Positions 1 through 8,467 of a DNA stretch of 21,156 bases are shown in pieces. This DNA comes from DATLNF01 sp046590575 (GTDB taxonomy: Bacteria > Actinomycetota > Actinomycetes > BP-191). Within the stretch, counting starts at the first letter, position 1, and each line of letters starts with the position of its first letter. The notes under the pieces were generated by a model that saw only the letters and a list, made by a program, of their open reading frames with translations, had not been told where the DNA came from and made no database searches. The translations under genes were made by a program, and so were the position numbers. Location of the stretch: the NCBI GenBank assembly GCA_046590575.1, contig JBKJUS010000176.1:1-21156 (forward strand). Direction: 5' to 3'.

Positions 1-1
1 C

Positions 2-709
2 TGCGGGGGCATCTTCATGCTGCTGCAGAGCAACTTCGGGCCAAAGGTCGGCTACCTCATCACCGGCTCGGCCTTCTGGGGATGCTGGTTCGTGCTGTCG
101 ATCCTGTGGTTCACCGGAGTACCGGGCCTGCCGCTGCCCGGCCCGATCCCGGACATCCCCACCTCGACCCCCCGTTACCTCGGTCCGCAGGGCGAGGAGG
201 CGAGCTGGCAGGTCATCGACTCCGATGCCGAGCGGAAGAAGTTCCCCGTCGACGAGGCCACCTTCGTCGAGGTCAGCCCCGACCTCACCGACCAGGGCCT
301 GATGGCCGAGATCACTGCCGCCGAAACTGCCGCGTCGGAAGTCATCGGCCCGGTGTACGCCGAGGAGCTCGGCGTCGAGGCGTCGTCAATCATCGCCGGT
401 CAGACCTTCCGGATCACCCAGACCGAGATCATCCGCGCCGACCGCAAGGTGTCCCGCGCCCGGGTGACTGCCGGGGCCGTCGAGACCAATGCCACCCAGA
501 GCGAGGACCAGAAGGCGCTGATCGCCAAGATCAAGCCCAAGACCTTCCTGCTGGCGCTGGAGGGCGGGTCGCTGGCCAGGCCGACGTACGTCGCCCTCGT
601 CGTCACGTTCCTGCTGTTCCTCGTGCACCTCGTCGGGCTGGGCATCGTCGACCAGAAGCCGACTAAGCAGCCCCTCGGCATCCCCGAGCGCGAAGCCGTC
701 TCGGCCTAA
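2..709 (+). CDS. Two-TM membrane protein of unknown function (5' partial)
   Basis: The reading frame is open from base 2 through the window edge, so the true start lies upstream; the first internal ATG is at 17. The visible protein has one hydrophobic segment at its N-terminus (about residues 10-34 from that ATG, with motif GYLITGSAFWGCWFV), then about 150 mostly polar, acidic residues, then a second hydrophobic segment (about 190-212) and a short polar tail. This fits a two-pass membrane protein with a large loop, probably extracytoplasmic. I do not recognise the family and assign no function. It converges with the histidine phosphatase gene, with only 7 nt between the stop codons and no visible terminator hairpin. 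Confidence 0.75.
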   Translation, partial: CGGIFMLLQSNFGPKVGYLITGSAFWGCWFVLSILWFTGVPGLPLPGPIPDIPTSTPRYLGPQGEEASWQVIDSDAERKKFPVDEATFVEVSPDLTDQGLMAEITAAETAASEVIGPVYAEELGVEASSIIAGQTFRITQTEIIRADRKVSRARVTAGAVETNATQSEDQKALIAKIKPKTFLLALEGGSLARPTYVALVVTFLLFLVHLVGLGIVDQKPTKQPLGIPEREAVSA

Positions 710-716
710 AGACCTG

Positions 717-1355
717 CTACGCCCCCGGTGGTCCGGCGTTACGCGAGGCCTCGCCTGCCGGCTCGCTGTAGGACACGCCCACCAGCGTCATGCCGTCGTA
801 TGCCAGCGACGTGAGACTGGCCAAGCCACACTGTCGCCGGTCCGGTCGGTGCCAGAGTCGGCGGCCCTCGACGAATCGGCGAGTCACCCAGATCGGCAGC
901 TGGTGGCTGACGCAGACGGCCTCATGCCCGAACGCTTCGTCCCTCGCCTGCTCGACGGCGGCCATCACCCGCGCTGCAACGACGGAGTACGCCTCGCCCC
1001 ATGACGGGGTGAAGGGGTCGTAGATATGAGGCCAGAGACTCGGGTCCTTGAGGGAGCCAGCGCCGAACTCCACCGTCTTGCCCTCGAAAACGTTGTCGCT
1101 CTCGATCAGGCGCTCGTCGACGCGCGGCGTGAGGCTGAGAGCCTTCGCGATCGGCTCGGCCGTCTGCTGCGCGCGCTCCAACGGGGACGTGACCAACACC
1201 GTCACATCGCGGCCGCGCAGCGCTTCCGCCGCCGCGACCGCCATGTTCTCGCCGGCGGCGGAGAGTCGAAAGCCGGGGATCCGGCCGTAGAGGATCTTTC
1301 CCGGGTTGTGCACCTCACCATGTCGAAGCAGGTGCACGACAGTGCGCGCGCTCAT
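717..1355 (-). CDS. Histidine phosphatase (phosphoglycerate mutase-like) family protein
   Basis: This 212-aa protein opens with VVHLLRHGEVHN, the RHG signature whose His becomes the phospho-histidine in the histidine phosphatase superfamily. A mid-protein VTSPLERAQQTAEPI holds the usual conserved Arg, and a later VSHQLPIWV supplies the second catalytic His. The length is typical of the family. The substrate cannot be read from sequence; many members act on small phosphoesters rather than on phosphoglycerate. Its ATG overlaps the hemL stop (ATGA, 1352-1355), so it is co-transcribed and probably translationally coupled. A histidine phosphatase beside hemL is a common actinobacterial arrangement (from memory, Rv0524-Rv0525 in Mycobacterium tuberculosis). 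Confidence 0.88.
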   Translation of the reverse strand: MSARTVVHLLRHGEVHNPGKILYGRIPGFRLSAAGENMAVAAAEALRGRDVTVLVTSPLERAQQTAEPIAKALSLTPRVDERLIESDNVFEGKTVEFGAGSLKDPSLWPHIYDPFTPSWGEAYSVVAARVMAAVEQARDEAFGHEAVCVSHQLPIWVTRRFVEGRRLWHRPDRRQCGLASLTSLAYDGMTLVGVSYSEPAGEASRNAGPPGA

Positions 1356-2665
1356 CCGACCGCCATCTTCGCAGCAGCGGCGCGAGCGGCGTACGGCGCA
1401 GCGTCGGCGATGCGAGCCAGGGCGTCGTCACCGTGCGCCGCCGAGACGAACCACGCCTCGTAGGCACTCGGCGGGAGGTACACGCCGTGCGACAGCATCG
1501 CGTGGAAGAACGCTTTGTACCGGCCGACGTCCTGCCTCGTCGCGGTGTCGTAGTCGACGACGTCGTCAGACGTGAAGAAGAACGAGAAGAGGCTGCCGGC
1601 GGTGTTGAGCCGGTAGTCGACGCCAACCTCGTCGAGGGCCGCCGCGACGACGGCCGCTACTGCGGCGGCGGTCATGTCCACGTGGGCGTAGACGTCGGGG
1701 GTGCAGTGCCGCAACGTCGCCAGGCCCGCCGCGACGGACACTGGGTTACCGGAGAGCGTGCCGGCCTGGTACACCTGACCGAGCGGTGCGAGCAACCCCA
1801 TCACGTCAGCACGCCCGCCGAACGCCGCGGCTGGAAGCCCACCACCCATCACCTTGCCGAACGTCGCGAGGTCGGGCGCGACACCTTCGATTCCATACCA
1901 ACCCTGCTCGCTCACCCGGAAGCCGGTCATCACCTCGTCGAGGATCAGCAGCGCGCCGTGCCTCTCGCACAACGACTTCAGACCTGCATTGAACCCCAGG
2001 TCGGGCGGCACCACGCCCATGTTGGCGGCCGCCGCCTCGGTCATCACGCACGCGATCTCATCGGGGAAGGCGGCGAAGGCGGCTTCGACCGCGACGAGGT
2101 CGTTGTAGGGAAGTACGACGGTGTCTGCAGTCGTCGCGCTCGTGACCCCGCGCGAGTCCGGGAGGCCGAACGTGACGACGCCGCTCCCGGCGCTGGCCAA
2201 TAGCGCGTCGACATGGCCGTGGTAGCAGCCGGCGAACTTCACCACCTTGGCGCGCCCGGTGAACCCACGCGCGAGGCGCAGGGCCGACATCGTCGCCTCG
2301 GTGCCCGAGCTGACCAGCCGTACCTGTTCGACGTAGGGCAGCCGGGTCGTGATGAGCTCGGCCAACTCGACCTCGCCGACGGTGGGTGCGCCGAAGCTGG
2401 TGCCCTGCGCGGCTCGCTCGACGATGGCGGCGACGACCGCAGGGTGCGCATGGCCGAGGATCATCGGGCCCCACGAGCAGACCAGGTCGACGTAGCGGCG
2501 GCCGTCGGCGTCGATGAGCCAGGCCCCCTCTCCGCGTTCGATGAAGCGCGGAGTGCCGCCGACGGCTCGGAACGCGCGAACTGGAGAGTTCACGCCGCCG
2601 GGGGTCACCACCCGGGCGCGGTCGAAGAGCGCGTCGGAGCTCGGCGCGTCGAAGTCATAGGGCAT
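1352..2665 (-). CDS. hemL: Glutamate-1-semialdehyde 2,1-aminomutase
   Basis: HemL is a PLP-dependent enzyme that isomerises glutamate-1-semialdehyde to 5-aminolevulinate, the last step of the C5 route. The 437-aa length is normal. Visible marks are the N-terminal TPGGVNSPVRAF, the cofactor phosphate-binding SSGTEATMSALRLAR (about 119-133), the PLP-ring Asp in LILDEVMTGFR (about 240-250), and the Schiff-base Lys in FGKVMGGGLP (Lys271). The ATG at 2665 has no obvious Shine-Dalgarno sequence, so it may be read by coupling or as a leaderless message. It follows hemB after about 50 nt and overlaps the next gene by 4 nt. With HemA encoded upstream, both enzymes that make ALA from glutamyl-tRNA are in this window. 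Confidence 0.97.
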   Translation of the reverse strand: MPYDFDAPSSDALFDRARVVTPGGVNSPVRAFRAVGGTPRFIERGEGAWLIDADGRRYVDLVCSWGPMILGHAHPAVVAAIVERAAQGTSFGAPTVGEVELAELITTRLPYVEQVRLVSSGTEATMSALRLARGFTGRAKVVKFAGCYHGHVDALLASAGSGVVTFGLPDSRGVTSATTADTVVLPYNDLVAVEAAFAAFPDEIACVMTEAAAANMGVVPPDLGFNAGLKSLCERHGALLILDEVMTGFRVSEQGWYGIEGVAPDLATFGKVMGGGLPAAAFGGRADVMGLLAPLGQVYQAGTLSGNPVSVAAGLATLRHCTPDVYAHVDMTAAAVAAVVAAALDEVGVDYRLNTAGSLFSFFFTSDDVVDYDTATRQDVGRYKAFFHAMLSHGVYLPPSAYEAWFVSAAHGDDALARIADAAPYAARAAAAKMAVG

Positions 2666-2716
2666 AACGGCATTGTTCCAGCGGGGTCGACGGGCGCCGA
2701 ATCGGCTCAGCAGCGT

Positions 2717-3703
2717 CTACCGGAGCAACCGGGCTGCCTCAACGGCCCAATAGGTGAGCACGATGTCGGCGCCGGCGCGGCGGATCGACGTCAACGTCTC
2801 GAGCACCACCCGCTCCCGGTCCAGCCAGCCTCGCGCCGCAGCGGCTTCCACCATCGCCATCTCGCCCGACACCTGGTAGGCCGCAACCGGCACCGTGACT
2901 GTGCTGCTGATCCGACTCACGATGTCGAGATAGCTCATCGCCGGCTTCACCATCACGGCATCAGCGCCCTCGGCAAGGTCGAGTGCCACTTCACGCAGCG
3001 CCTCGTCGGAGTTGGCCGGAGCCTGCTGGTAGGACGCCCGGTCACCGAACTGAGGGGCGCACTCCGCTGCGTCGCGGAAGGGCCCGTAGAAGGCGGAGGC
3101 GTACTTCGCGCTGTAGGCGAGAATCGCCACCTCGGTGAACCCAGCCTCGTCCAATGCGGCGCGGATCACGCCGACCTGACCATCCATCATCCCGCTCGGC
3201 GCCACGACGTCTGTGCCGGCCCGCGCCTGGGCGAGCGCCGCCGACGCGTAGCGCTCGAGCGTCGCGTCGTTGTCGACCGACCCGTCTGGGCGGAGCAGAC
3301 CGCAGTGGCCGTGGTCGGTGTACTCGTCGAGGCAGCAGTCGGTCATCAGCACCGTCGAGTCACCGAGCTCGGACTTCAGGTCAGCCACCGCCAAGGCCAC
3401 GATGCCGCTCGGATCGTCAGCGCCGCTGCCTCGAGGATCCTTCAGCGCCGGGATCCCGAAGATGATCAGCCCGCCGACACCGGCCTCGACCGCCTCGACT
3501 GCCGCCTTGCGGAGCGACTCACGGGTGTGCTGCACGACACCGGGCATGCTGGCCACCGGCACCGGGTCGGTGATCCCTTCCTTGACGAAGAGCGGAAGGA
3601 CCAGGTCAGCGGGCGCAAGTCGGGTCTCCGCGGTCAGGCGGCGCAGCGCCGGCGTACGACGCAGTCGTCGCGTCCGGACCGCCGGAAACGCACCATCGTT
3701 CAT
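2717..3703 (-). CDS. hemB: Delta-aminolevulinic acid dehydratase (porphobilinogen synthase)
   Basis: HemB condenses two molecules of ALA to porphobilinogen. The 328-aa protein has both active-site lysines in context: AYSAKYASAFYGPFRDA (Lys200) and MVKPAMSYLDI (Lys253, Schiff base). The metal-binding loop reads TDCCLDEYTDHGHCG (about 121-135). Cys123 or Cys124 and Cys134 are present, but the middle zinc cysteine of the enterobacterial enzyme is replaced by Asp126, a form I recall as common in actinobacteria. Its start overlaps the cobA/hemD stop by 4 nt (3700-3703). Confidence 0.97.
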   Translation of the reverse strand: MNDGAFPAVRTRRLRRTPALRRLTAETRLAPADLVLPLFVKEGITDPVPVASMPGVVQHTRESLRKAAVEAVEAGVGGLIIFGIPALKDPRGSGADDPSGIVALAVADLKSELGDSTVLMTDCCLDEYTDHGHCGLLRPDGSVDNDATLERYASAALAQARAGTDVVAPSGMMDGQVGVIRAALDEAGFTEVAILAYSAKYASAFYGPFRDAAECAPQFGDRASYQQAPANSDEALREVALDLAEGADAVMVKPAMSYLDIVSRISSTVTVPVAAYQVSGEMAMVEAAAARGWLDRERVVLETLTSIRRAGADIVLTYWAVEAARLLR

Positions 3704-5406
3704 CTCGGCGCCGTGGATCGCACCGCCGGCTTCCCGGACGAGCGCTGTCGAGTCGAACTCACGGTCACGGTCTTCGGCGAGGCAGCCTTCTTGGCCGAAG
3801 TCTTGGTGGCCACCGGCTGGCGCACGCCACGGGCTGGAGCGGTCTCTGCCGGAGCCGCTGCTCGAGCGATCACGTGCGCGGCAAGGGCGGCGGCGAGCCC
3901 TGCGACGGAGGGCGTCTCCGCAACGACGTCGACGTGCAAGCCGAGCTCGGCGGCAGTGGCCGCCGTCTGCGGGCCGATCGCGGCGACCAGAGTCGTCGGC
4001 GCTGGCCGCCCCGCGAGCGCCAGGAGGTTGCGGACCGTCGAGGACGAGGTGAAGACCACCGCGTCGAAGGCGCCCGCGCGCAACGAATCACGCATCTCGA
4101 CCGGCGGCGGAGCCGCCCGCACGGTGCGGTACGCGGTGACCTCCTCCACGGCCCAGCCCTTGGCCTTCAGCCCGGCGACCAGGTTCTCCGTCGCGATGTC
4201 TGCCCGCGGCAGCAGCACCCGGTCCAGCGGATCGAGCACGTCGTCGTGCCACGGCCACTCCGCGGCCATCGCCTCGGAGGACATCTCCTTCGACGGGACG
4301 AGGTCGGGGCGAAGACCGAAGGACTGCAGCGCGTCCGACGTGGCATCGCCCACAGCGGCGATCTTCACGCCGGAGAAGACCCGCGCGTCGAGGCCGATCT
4401 CCTCCAACCGCTCCCGGACCGCTCGCACGGAGTTGGTCGAGGTGAACGCCACCCAGGCGTAGCGGCCCTGGACGAGCCCGGACACGGCCCGCTCCATAGG
4501 AGCCGGGTTGCGGGGCGGCTCGATGGCAATAGTCGGCAGCTCGACCGGGGTCGCGCCAAGGGTGCGCAGTTGCTCGGATAGTGCCCCCGCCTGCTGGCGG
4601 GTCCGCGGCACGAGGACCCGCATGCCGAAGAGCGGCCGGGACTCCCACCAGGACAGCCGGTCGCGGAGCCGGACGACGTCGCCGATCACGGTCACCGCCG
4701 GCGCGGTCATGCCGGCCGCGGCGGCCTCGTGCTCGATCGTGTCGAGAGTGGCGACAACCGTGCGCTGATCGGCCGTCGTACCCCAGCGGGTCATCGCCAC
4801 CGGAGTGTCCCCAGGTCGACCGTGTTCGACGAGGCAGGCCGCGATCTTGCCGATCTTCTCCACACCCATCAGCAACACGAGGGTGCCCGGCCCGGCGGCG
4901 AGCGCACTCCAGTCGATCGAGCTCGACGGCTCCGTCGGGTCCACATGGCCGCTGAGGATGGCCACGTCCTGCGTGATGCCCCGGTGCGTCACGGGAATGC
5001 CGGCATAGGCCGGCACGGCGACCGCTGAACTGACGCCGGGCACGACTTCCCACGGGACACCGGCCTTGACGCAGGCTTCCGCCTCCTCCGCGCCACGACC
5101 GAAGACGAACGGGTCGCCGCCCTTGAGACGAACGACGCGCAGGCCGGCCTTCGCCCGCGCGACCAGGACAGCGTTGATCTCGACCTGGGTCATCCCCTCG
5201 CCGTGCGGGGCCTTGCCGGCGTGGACAACCTCGACGCCGGGTCGGCAGTGGACGAGCAGCTCGGCCGGCGCGAGCCGGTCGATGACGACGACATCGGCTG
5301 CGGCAAGCAGGTCGCGGCCGCGCACCGTCACCAGTCCGGGATCCCCTGGCCCGGCGCCGACCAGCGCCACCGTGCCCATCGTCTTGCTCCGTCGACTCGC
5401 CATCAC
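3700..5406 (-). CDS. cobA/hemD: Fused uroporphyrinogen-III C-methyltransferase / uroporphyrinogen-III synthase
   Basis: This is a bifunctional 568-aa protein. The N-terminal half is a SAM-dependent uroporphyrinogen-III methyltransferase (VALVGAGPGDPGLVTVRG at about 13-30; VRLKGGDPFVFGRG; PAYAGIPVTHRG; LVLLMGVEKI) that makes precorrin-2 for siroheme or cobalamin. The C-terminal half, from about residue 262 (GMRVLVPRTRQQAG), is HemD, which cyclises hydroxymethylbilane to uroporphyrinogen III (YAWVAFTSTNSVRAV; DAVVFTSSSTVRNLL). The last 55 residues or so form a low-complexity Ala/Lys/Thr/Ser tail that belongs to neither domain. A GTG at 5406 is followed directly by an ATG at 5403; either could be used, both overlapping the hemC stop. 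This fusion is usual in actinobacteria. It feeds the heme and siroheme/B12 branches from one transcript. Confidence 0.95.
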   Translation of the reverse strand: MMASRRSKTMGTVALVGAGPGDPGLVTVRGRDLLAAADVVVIDRLAPAELLVHCRPGVEVVHAGKAPHGEGMTQVEINAVLVARAKAGLRVVRLKGGDPFVFGRGAEEAEACVKAGVPWEVVPGVSSAVAVPAYAGIPVTHRGITQDVAILSGHVDPTEPSSSIDWSALAAGPGTLVLLMGVEKIGKIAACLVEHGRPGDTPVAMTRWGTTADQRTVVATLDTIEHEAAAAGMTAPAVTVIGDVVRLRDRLSWWESRPLFGMRVLVPRTRQQAGALSEQLRTLGATPVELPTIAIEPPRNPAPMERAVSGLVQGRYAWVAFTSTNSVRAVRERLEEIGLDARVFSGVKIAAVGDATSDALQSFGLRPDLVPSKEMSSEAMAAEWPWHDDVLDPLDRVLLPRADIATENLVAGLKAKGWAVEEVTAYRTVRAAPPPVEMRDSLRAGAFDAVVFTSSSTVRNLLALAGRPAPTTLVAAIGPQTAATAAELGLHVDVVAETPSVAGLAAALAAHVIARAAAPAETAPARGVRQPVATKTSAKKAASPKTVTVSSTRQRSSGKPAVRSTAPR

Positions 5407-6311
5407 GACACCCTCATCAAGTCAGCCGCACCATCGTCGAGCAGCTCAGTGGCGAGCGCCCGGCCAAGCCTGTGTGGATCGGTCATCGCACCCATGGTGC
5501 TGCGGCGCAGCACCTCGCTACCGTCGGGCGCACACACCGCCGCGCGAAGGTAGAGCTCATCGTCAGCCACATCCGCGAGTGCACCCACTGGTGCAGTGCA
5601 GCCCGCTTCGAGGGCGGCCAGCAAGGCACGCTCCGCATCGACGGTGGCCCGGCTGACCGGGTCGTCCAGCTCGGCGAGCAGTTCGAGCAGCACCGGGTCA
5701 TCGGCACGGCATTCGACCGCCAGCGCGCCCTGCGCGGGGGCCGGCAGCAGCTGGATCGGGTCGAGCACCTCGGTCACCGCGTCGAGCCGGTCGAGGCGGG
5801 CCAGTCCGGCTCGCGCCAACACCACCGCATCGACCTCGCCGTCGATCGCCTTCTTCAGCCGGGTATCGACGTTGCCGCGGATCGGCACGATGTCGAGCCC
5901 CAGGCCGAGCGCCCGCAGCTGAGCCGCTCGGCGCGGCGAGCCGGTGCCGATCCGGGCACCGCTCGGCAGCTCGCCGAGGGTCAGCCCAGCCGGGCAGCAC
6001 AGCACGTCGCGCGGATCCTCACGGGGCGGAACTGCCGCGATTGCGAGACCGGCAGCGGGCGCGGTCGGCAGATCCTTGTACGAATGCACCGCCAGGTCGA
6101 CGTCACCAGCGAGCAGCGCGTCGCGGAGCGCCGTCACAAAGACGCCCGTGCCACCGATCTGGGCGATTGCGCCCATCGACGCGTCGCCGGCGGTGATGAT
6201 CTCGACGAGCTCGACCTCCCGGCCGAACGACGCGATCAGCGTCGCGGCCACCCCGCCGGACTGGGCGAGCGCGAGCGCGGACCGCCGGGTGCCCAGGCGC
6301 AGCGCCGTCAC
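5403..6311 (-). CDS. hemC: Hydroxymethylbilane synthase (porphobilinogen deaminase)
   Basis: HemC polymerises four porphobilinogens into hydroxymethylbilane. The 302-aa protein carries the N-terminal LRLGTRRSALALAQS, the central HSYKDLPT, the conserved IGTGSPRRAAQL (about 121-132) and RGNVDTRLKK (about 145-154), and LEAGCTAPVGA with Cys238 as the attachment point of the dipyrromethane cofactor. Length is typical. It overlaps hemA by 4 nt (6308-6311) and cobA/hemD by 4 nt (5403-5406), so the three are translationally coupled and probably made in fixed proportions. Confidence 0.97.
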   Translation of the reverse strand: MTALRLGTRRSALALAQSGGVAATLIASFGREVELVEIITAGDASMGAIAQIGGTGVFVTALRDALLAGDVDLAVHSYKDLPTAPAAGLAIAAVPPREDPRDVLCCPAGLTLGELPSGARIGTGSPRRAAQLRALGLGLDIVPIRGNVDTRLKKAIDGEVDAVVLARAGLARLDRLDAVTEVLDPIQLLPAPAQGALAVECRADDPVLLELLAELDDPVSRATVDAERALLAALEAGCTAPVGALADVADDELYLRAAVCAPDGSEVLRRSTMGAMTDPHRLGRALATELLDDGAADLMRVS

Positions 6312-7636
6312 AGGTCCCCCACCGCCTGCGGATCCACCGCAGCAAGGTCGGCCACCGACACGGCCCCGGAGACCTGCGGGTTCAGACCGAAGAGCTCACG
6401 CAGGGCTTCGGCATAGTGGTCCCCGCCCGGAGACTCGGCCAGCTCTTTGACCCGCACGGTGGGGGCGTGCAGAAGCTTCTCGACGACGCGGCGTACGGCG
6501 GCATGCACCTCGCCTTGTTGCTTGGCATCGAGGTCGGGCACCCGCTGCATGAGCCGGCCGAGCTCGGCCTCGATCACCGCATCGGCCTTGGCCCGCAGGG
6601 CCACGACCGTGGGTGCGACCTTCATCGAGCGCTGCCAGCCCAGGAAGGCCGCGACCTCGGTCGAGACGATCATCCGAGCGTCGTCGAGGTCGCTCCCTCC
6701 GACCGCGTCGGACTCGAGGGTCTGGCGCAGCGCGTCGAGGTCAGTCAGCGTCACCCCGGGCAGCAGTCGCACCGCGGGGTCGATGTCTCGCGGCAGGGCG
6801 AGGTCGAGGAAGGCCACCGGCCGGCCGCCCCGGGACTGCACGGCACGCTCGACGGTGTCGGAGCCGACCACGACGCCGGATGCGCCGGTCGAGGAGATCA
6901 CCACATCCGCTTGCGCGATCGCCTCCTCGATGCCGGCCAGGCCGATCCCGCGACCGCCGAGTACCTCCGCCAGTGCGTCGGCGTGCGCCGCAGTGCGGTT
7001 GGCCACGACAATGTGTCCGACGCCGGCCGCCTTCAGCTTCGTCCCTGCAAGAGCACCCATCGCGCCCGCGCCGATGATCAGCACTGGCCGGCCGCGCAGG
7101 GATCCGAGAGAGCTCTCGACAACCCGCACGCCGATGTCGACCAGCGACGCACCGGTCCGACCGATCTCGGTCTCGGAACGCACGCGCTTACCGACGCGCA
7201 GAGCGTGCGGCAGAAGCTGCCACAGCAGCCGGCCGACTGACCCATGCTCCTGTGCCGTCATCAACGCTGACCGCAGCTGCCCGAGGATCTGGCCTTCGCC
7301 CACCACCATCGAGTCGAGGCCGCTGGCGACGGCGAAGAGGTGCTGCACCGCGCGGTCCTCGTAGTGGACGTAGAGATGCTCGGTGAGCGTCTCGGCCGGG
7401 ACACCGGACACTCGGCTGAGCAGGTCGCTGAGCTCCTGTACGCCGCCGTGGAAGCGCTCGACGTGGGCGTAGACCTCGACCCGGTTGCACGTCGAGAGGA
7501 TCAGCGCCTCTGCGACGCTGTCTCCCGACTGCAGCTCATGGAGCGCCTTCGGGATGTCGGCGGTCCCGATCGATGCCCGCTCGACGAGGTCGAGCGGAGC
7601 CGAGTGGTGGCTGATGCCCACGACGAGCACGCTCAC
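6308..7636 (-). CDS. hemA: Glutamyl-tRNA reductase
   Basis: HemA reduces glutamyl-tRNA(Glu) to glutamate-1-semialdehyde with NADPH, the committed step of the C5 pathway. The 442-aa protein has VVGISHHSAPLDLVER at the start, the nucleophilic Cys in LSTCNRVEVYAH (Cys50), VASGLDSMVVGEGQILGQ, and a Rossmann motif VLIIGAGAMGALAG for NADPH. The C-terminal helical dimerisation region includes VVEKLLHAPTVRVKEL. It overlaps rex by 4 nt (7633-7636). As the first pathway gene after the Rex operator, it is the step most directly exposed to redox control here. Confidence 0.97.
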   Translation of the reverse strand: MSVLVVGISHHSAPLDLVERASIGTADIPKALHELQSGDSVAEALILSTCNRVEVYAHVERFHGGVQELSDLLSRVSGVPAETLTEHLYVHYEDRAVQHLFAVASGLDSMVVGEGQILGQLRSALMTAQEHGSVGRLLWQLLPHALRVGKRVRSETEIGRTGASLVDIGVRVVESSLGSLRGRPVLIIGAGAMGALAGTKLKAAGVGHIVVANRTAAHADALAEVLGGRGIGLAGIEEAIAQADVVISSTGASGVVVGSDTVERAVQSRGGRPVAFLDLALPRDIDPAVRLLPGVTLTDLDALRQTLESDAVGGSDLDDARMIVSTEVAAFLGWQRSMKVAPTVVALRAKADAVIEAELGRLMQRVPDLDAKQQGEVHAAVRRVVEKLLHAPTVRVKELAESPGGDHYAEALRELFGLNPQVSGAVSVADLAAVDPQAVGDL

Positions 7637-8376
7637 GACTGAGCCACAGCAGGTGTCCGGTCCTCGTGGCCGTGGGCCGGGTCGAGGTCACGTGCGCCGA
7701 GGTCGCACAGCGGGATGGGGGCAGCCTTGCGCTGTTCGTGGAAGGACAGAATCTGCAGCTCGATCGAGAGGTCCACCTTGCGCAGGTCGACTCCCGCGGG
7801 CACTGCGAGGACTACGGGGGCGAAGTTCAGGATGCTGGTCACGCCGGCTGCGACCAGGCGGTCACAGACGTCTTGCGCCGCGTGTGCGGGGGTCGCGATG
7901 ACCCCGATCGACACGCCGTGCTGGGCCACGATGACGCCGAGGTCGTCGAGGTGACTGACCACGACTCCGGCGACTTCTTCGCCCACCCGCTGCCGGTCGG
8001 TGTCGACGAGCGCCGCAACCCGGAAACCACGCTGGGCGAACCCGCCGTAGTTGGCGAGCGCGTGACCGAGGTTGCCCAGGCCGACGATGGCCACTGACCA
8101 GTCCTGCGTCAGGCCGAGCTCGCGGGAGATCTGGTAGATGAGGTACTGGACGTCGTAGCCGACCCCGCGGGTGCCGTAGGAGCCGAGATGGCTCAGATCC
8201 TTGCGAACCTTGGCTGAGTTGACGCCAGAAGCCGCGGCCAGCCCGTCCGACGACACGGTGGCCGCTGCGGCCTCGGCCAATCCGACCAACGCCCGGAGGT
8301 AGACCGGAAGGCGCGCCACAGTGGCCTCCGGGATGTCGCGCTCGGCTCCTGAAGCACCGCGCCTGGGCTGCGCCAC
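7633..8376 (-). CDS. rex: Redox-sensing transcriptional repressor Rex
   Basis: Rex is a dimeric NADH/NAD+ sensor that releases DNA when NADH rises. Domains are an N-terminal winged helix (IPEATVARLPVYLRAL, VNSAKVRKDLSHLGSYGTRG), a Rossmann NAD(H) domain (VAIVGLGNLGHALANYGGF; SIGVIATPAHAAQDVCD), and a C-terminal swapped helix (VDLSIELQILSFHEQRK). The frame is open to a GTG at 8457, but that codon lies inside the Rex operator and upstream of the start site predicted from the promoter at 8432-8459. I therefore choose GTG 8376, giving 247 aa, close to the family length. Its weak point is spacing: a GGGGAGG run abuts the GTG, although an AGAGG lies about 8 nt upstream. The gene heads the hem operon, as in Streptomyces coelicolor (rex-hemACD). 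Confidence 0.93.
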   Translation of the reverse strand: MAQPRRGASGAERDIPEATVARLPVYLRALVGLAEAAAATVSSDGLAAASGVNSAKVRKDLSHLGSYGTRGVGYDVQYLIYQISRELGLTQDWSVAIVGLGNLGHALANYGGFAQRGFRVAALVDTDRQRVGEEVAGVVVSHLDDLGVIVAQHGVSIGVIATPAHAAQDVCDRLVAAGVTSILNFAPVVLAVPAGVDLRKVDLSIELQILSFHEQRKAAPIPLCDLGARDLDPAHGHEDRTPAVAQS

Positions 8377-8431
8377 CCTCCCCGCCTCTCGGTGCGTCTT
8401 GGTCCCGGTTGCTGAGGACTTTGTGCCTTTG

Positions 8432-8459
8432 AGAATACGCCTTGTGAACGCATGCACAA
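8432..8459 (-). promoter_or_regulatory. Rex operator (ROP) over a probable rex-hem promoter
   Basis: Bases 8442-8459 read TTGTGAACGCATGCACAA. The Rex operator consensus known from Streptomyces is TTGTGAANNNNTTCACAA; this site differs at one position. On the minus strand TTGTGC (-35) is separated by 16 nt from TATTCT (-10, plus-strand 8432-8437), so the operator covers the -35 element and most of the spacer. This is ideal for repression. Transcription should start near 8425. The site lies 8 nt beyond the glutaredoxin stop codon, inside the gap between the two genes. Confidence 0.82.
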
Positions 8460-8467
8460 ACTCACTC

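Noticed and set aside
2213..4462. A 749-codon open frame on the plus strand opposite hemL, hemB and cobA/hemD
   Set aside because: Its translation is Arg/Gly/Ala/His-rich with no recognisable domain, and the minus strand encodes well-matched enzymes with intact active sites throughout. Long antisense frames are expected in very high-GC DNA.
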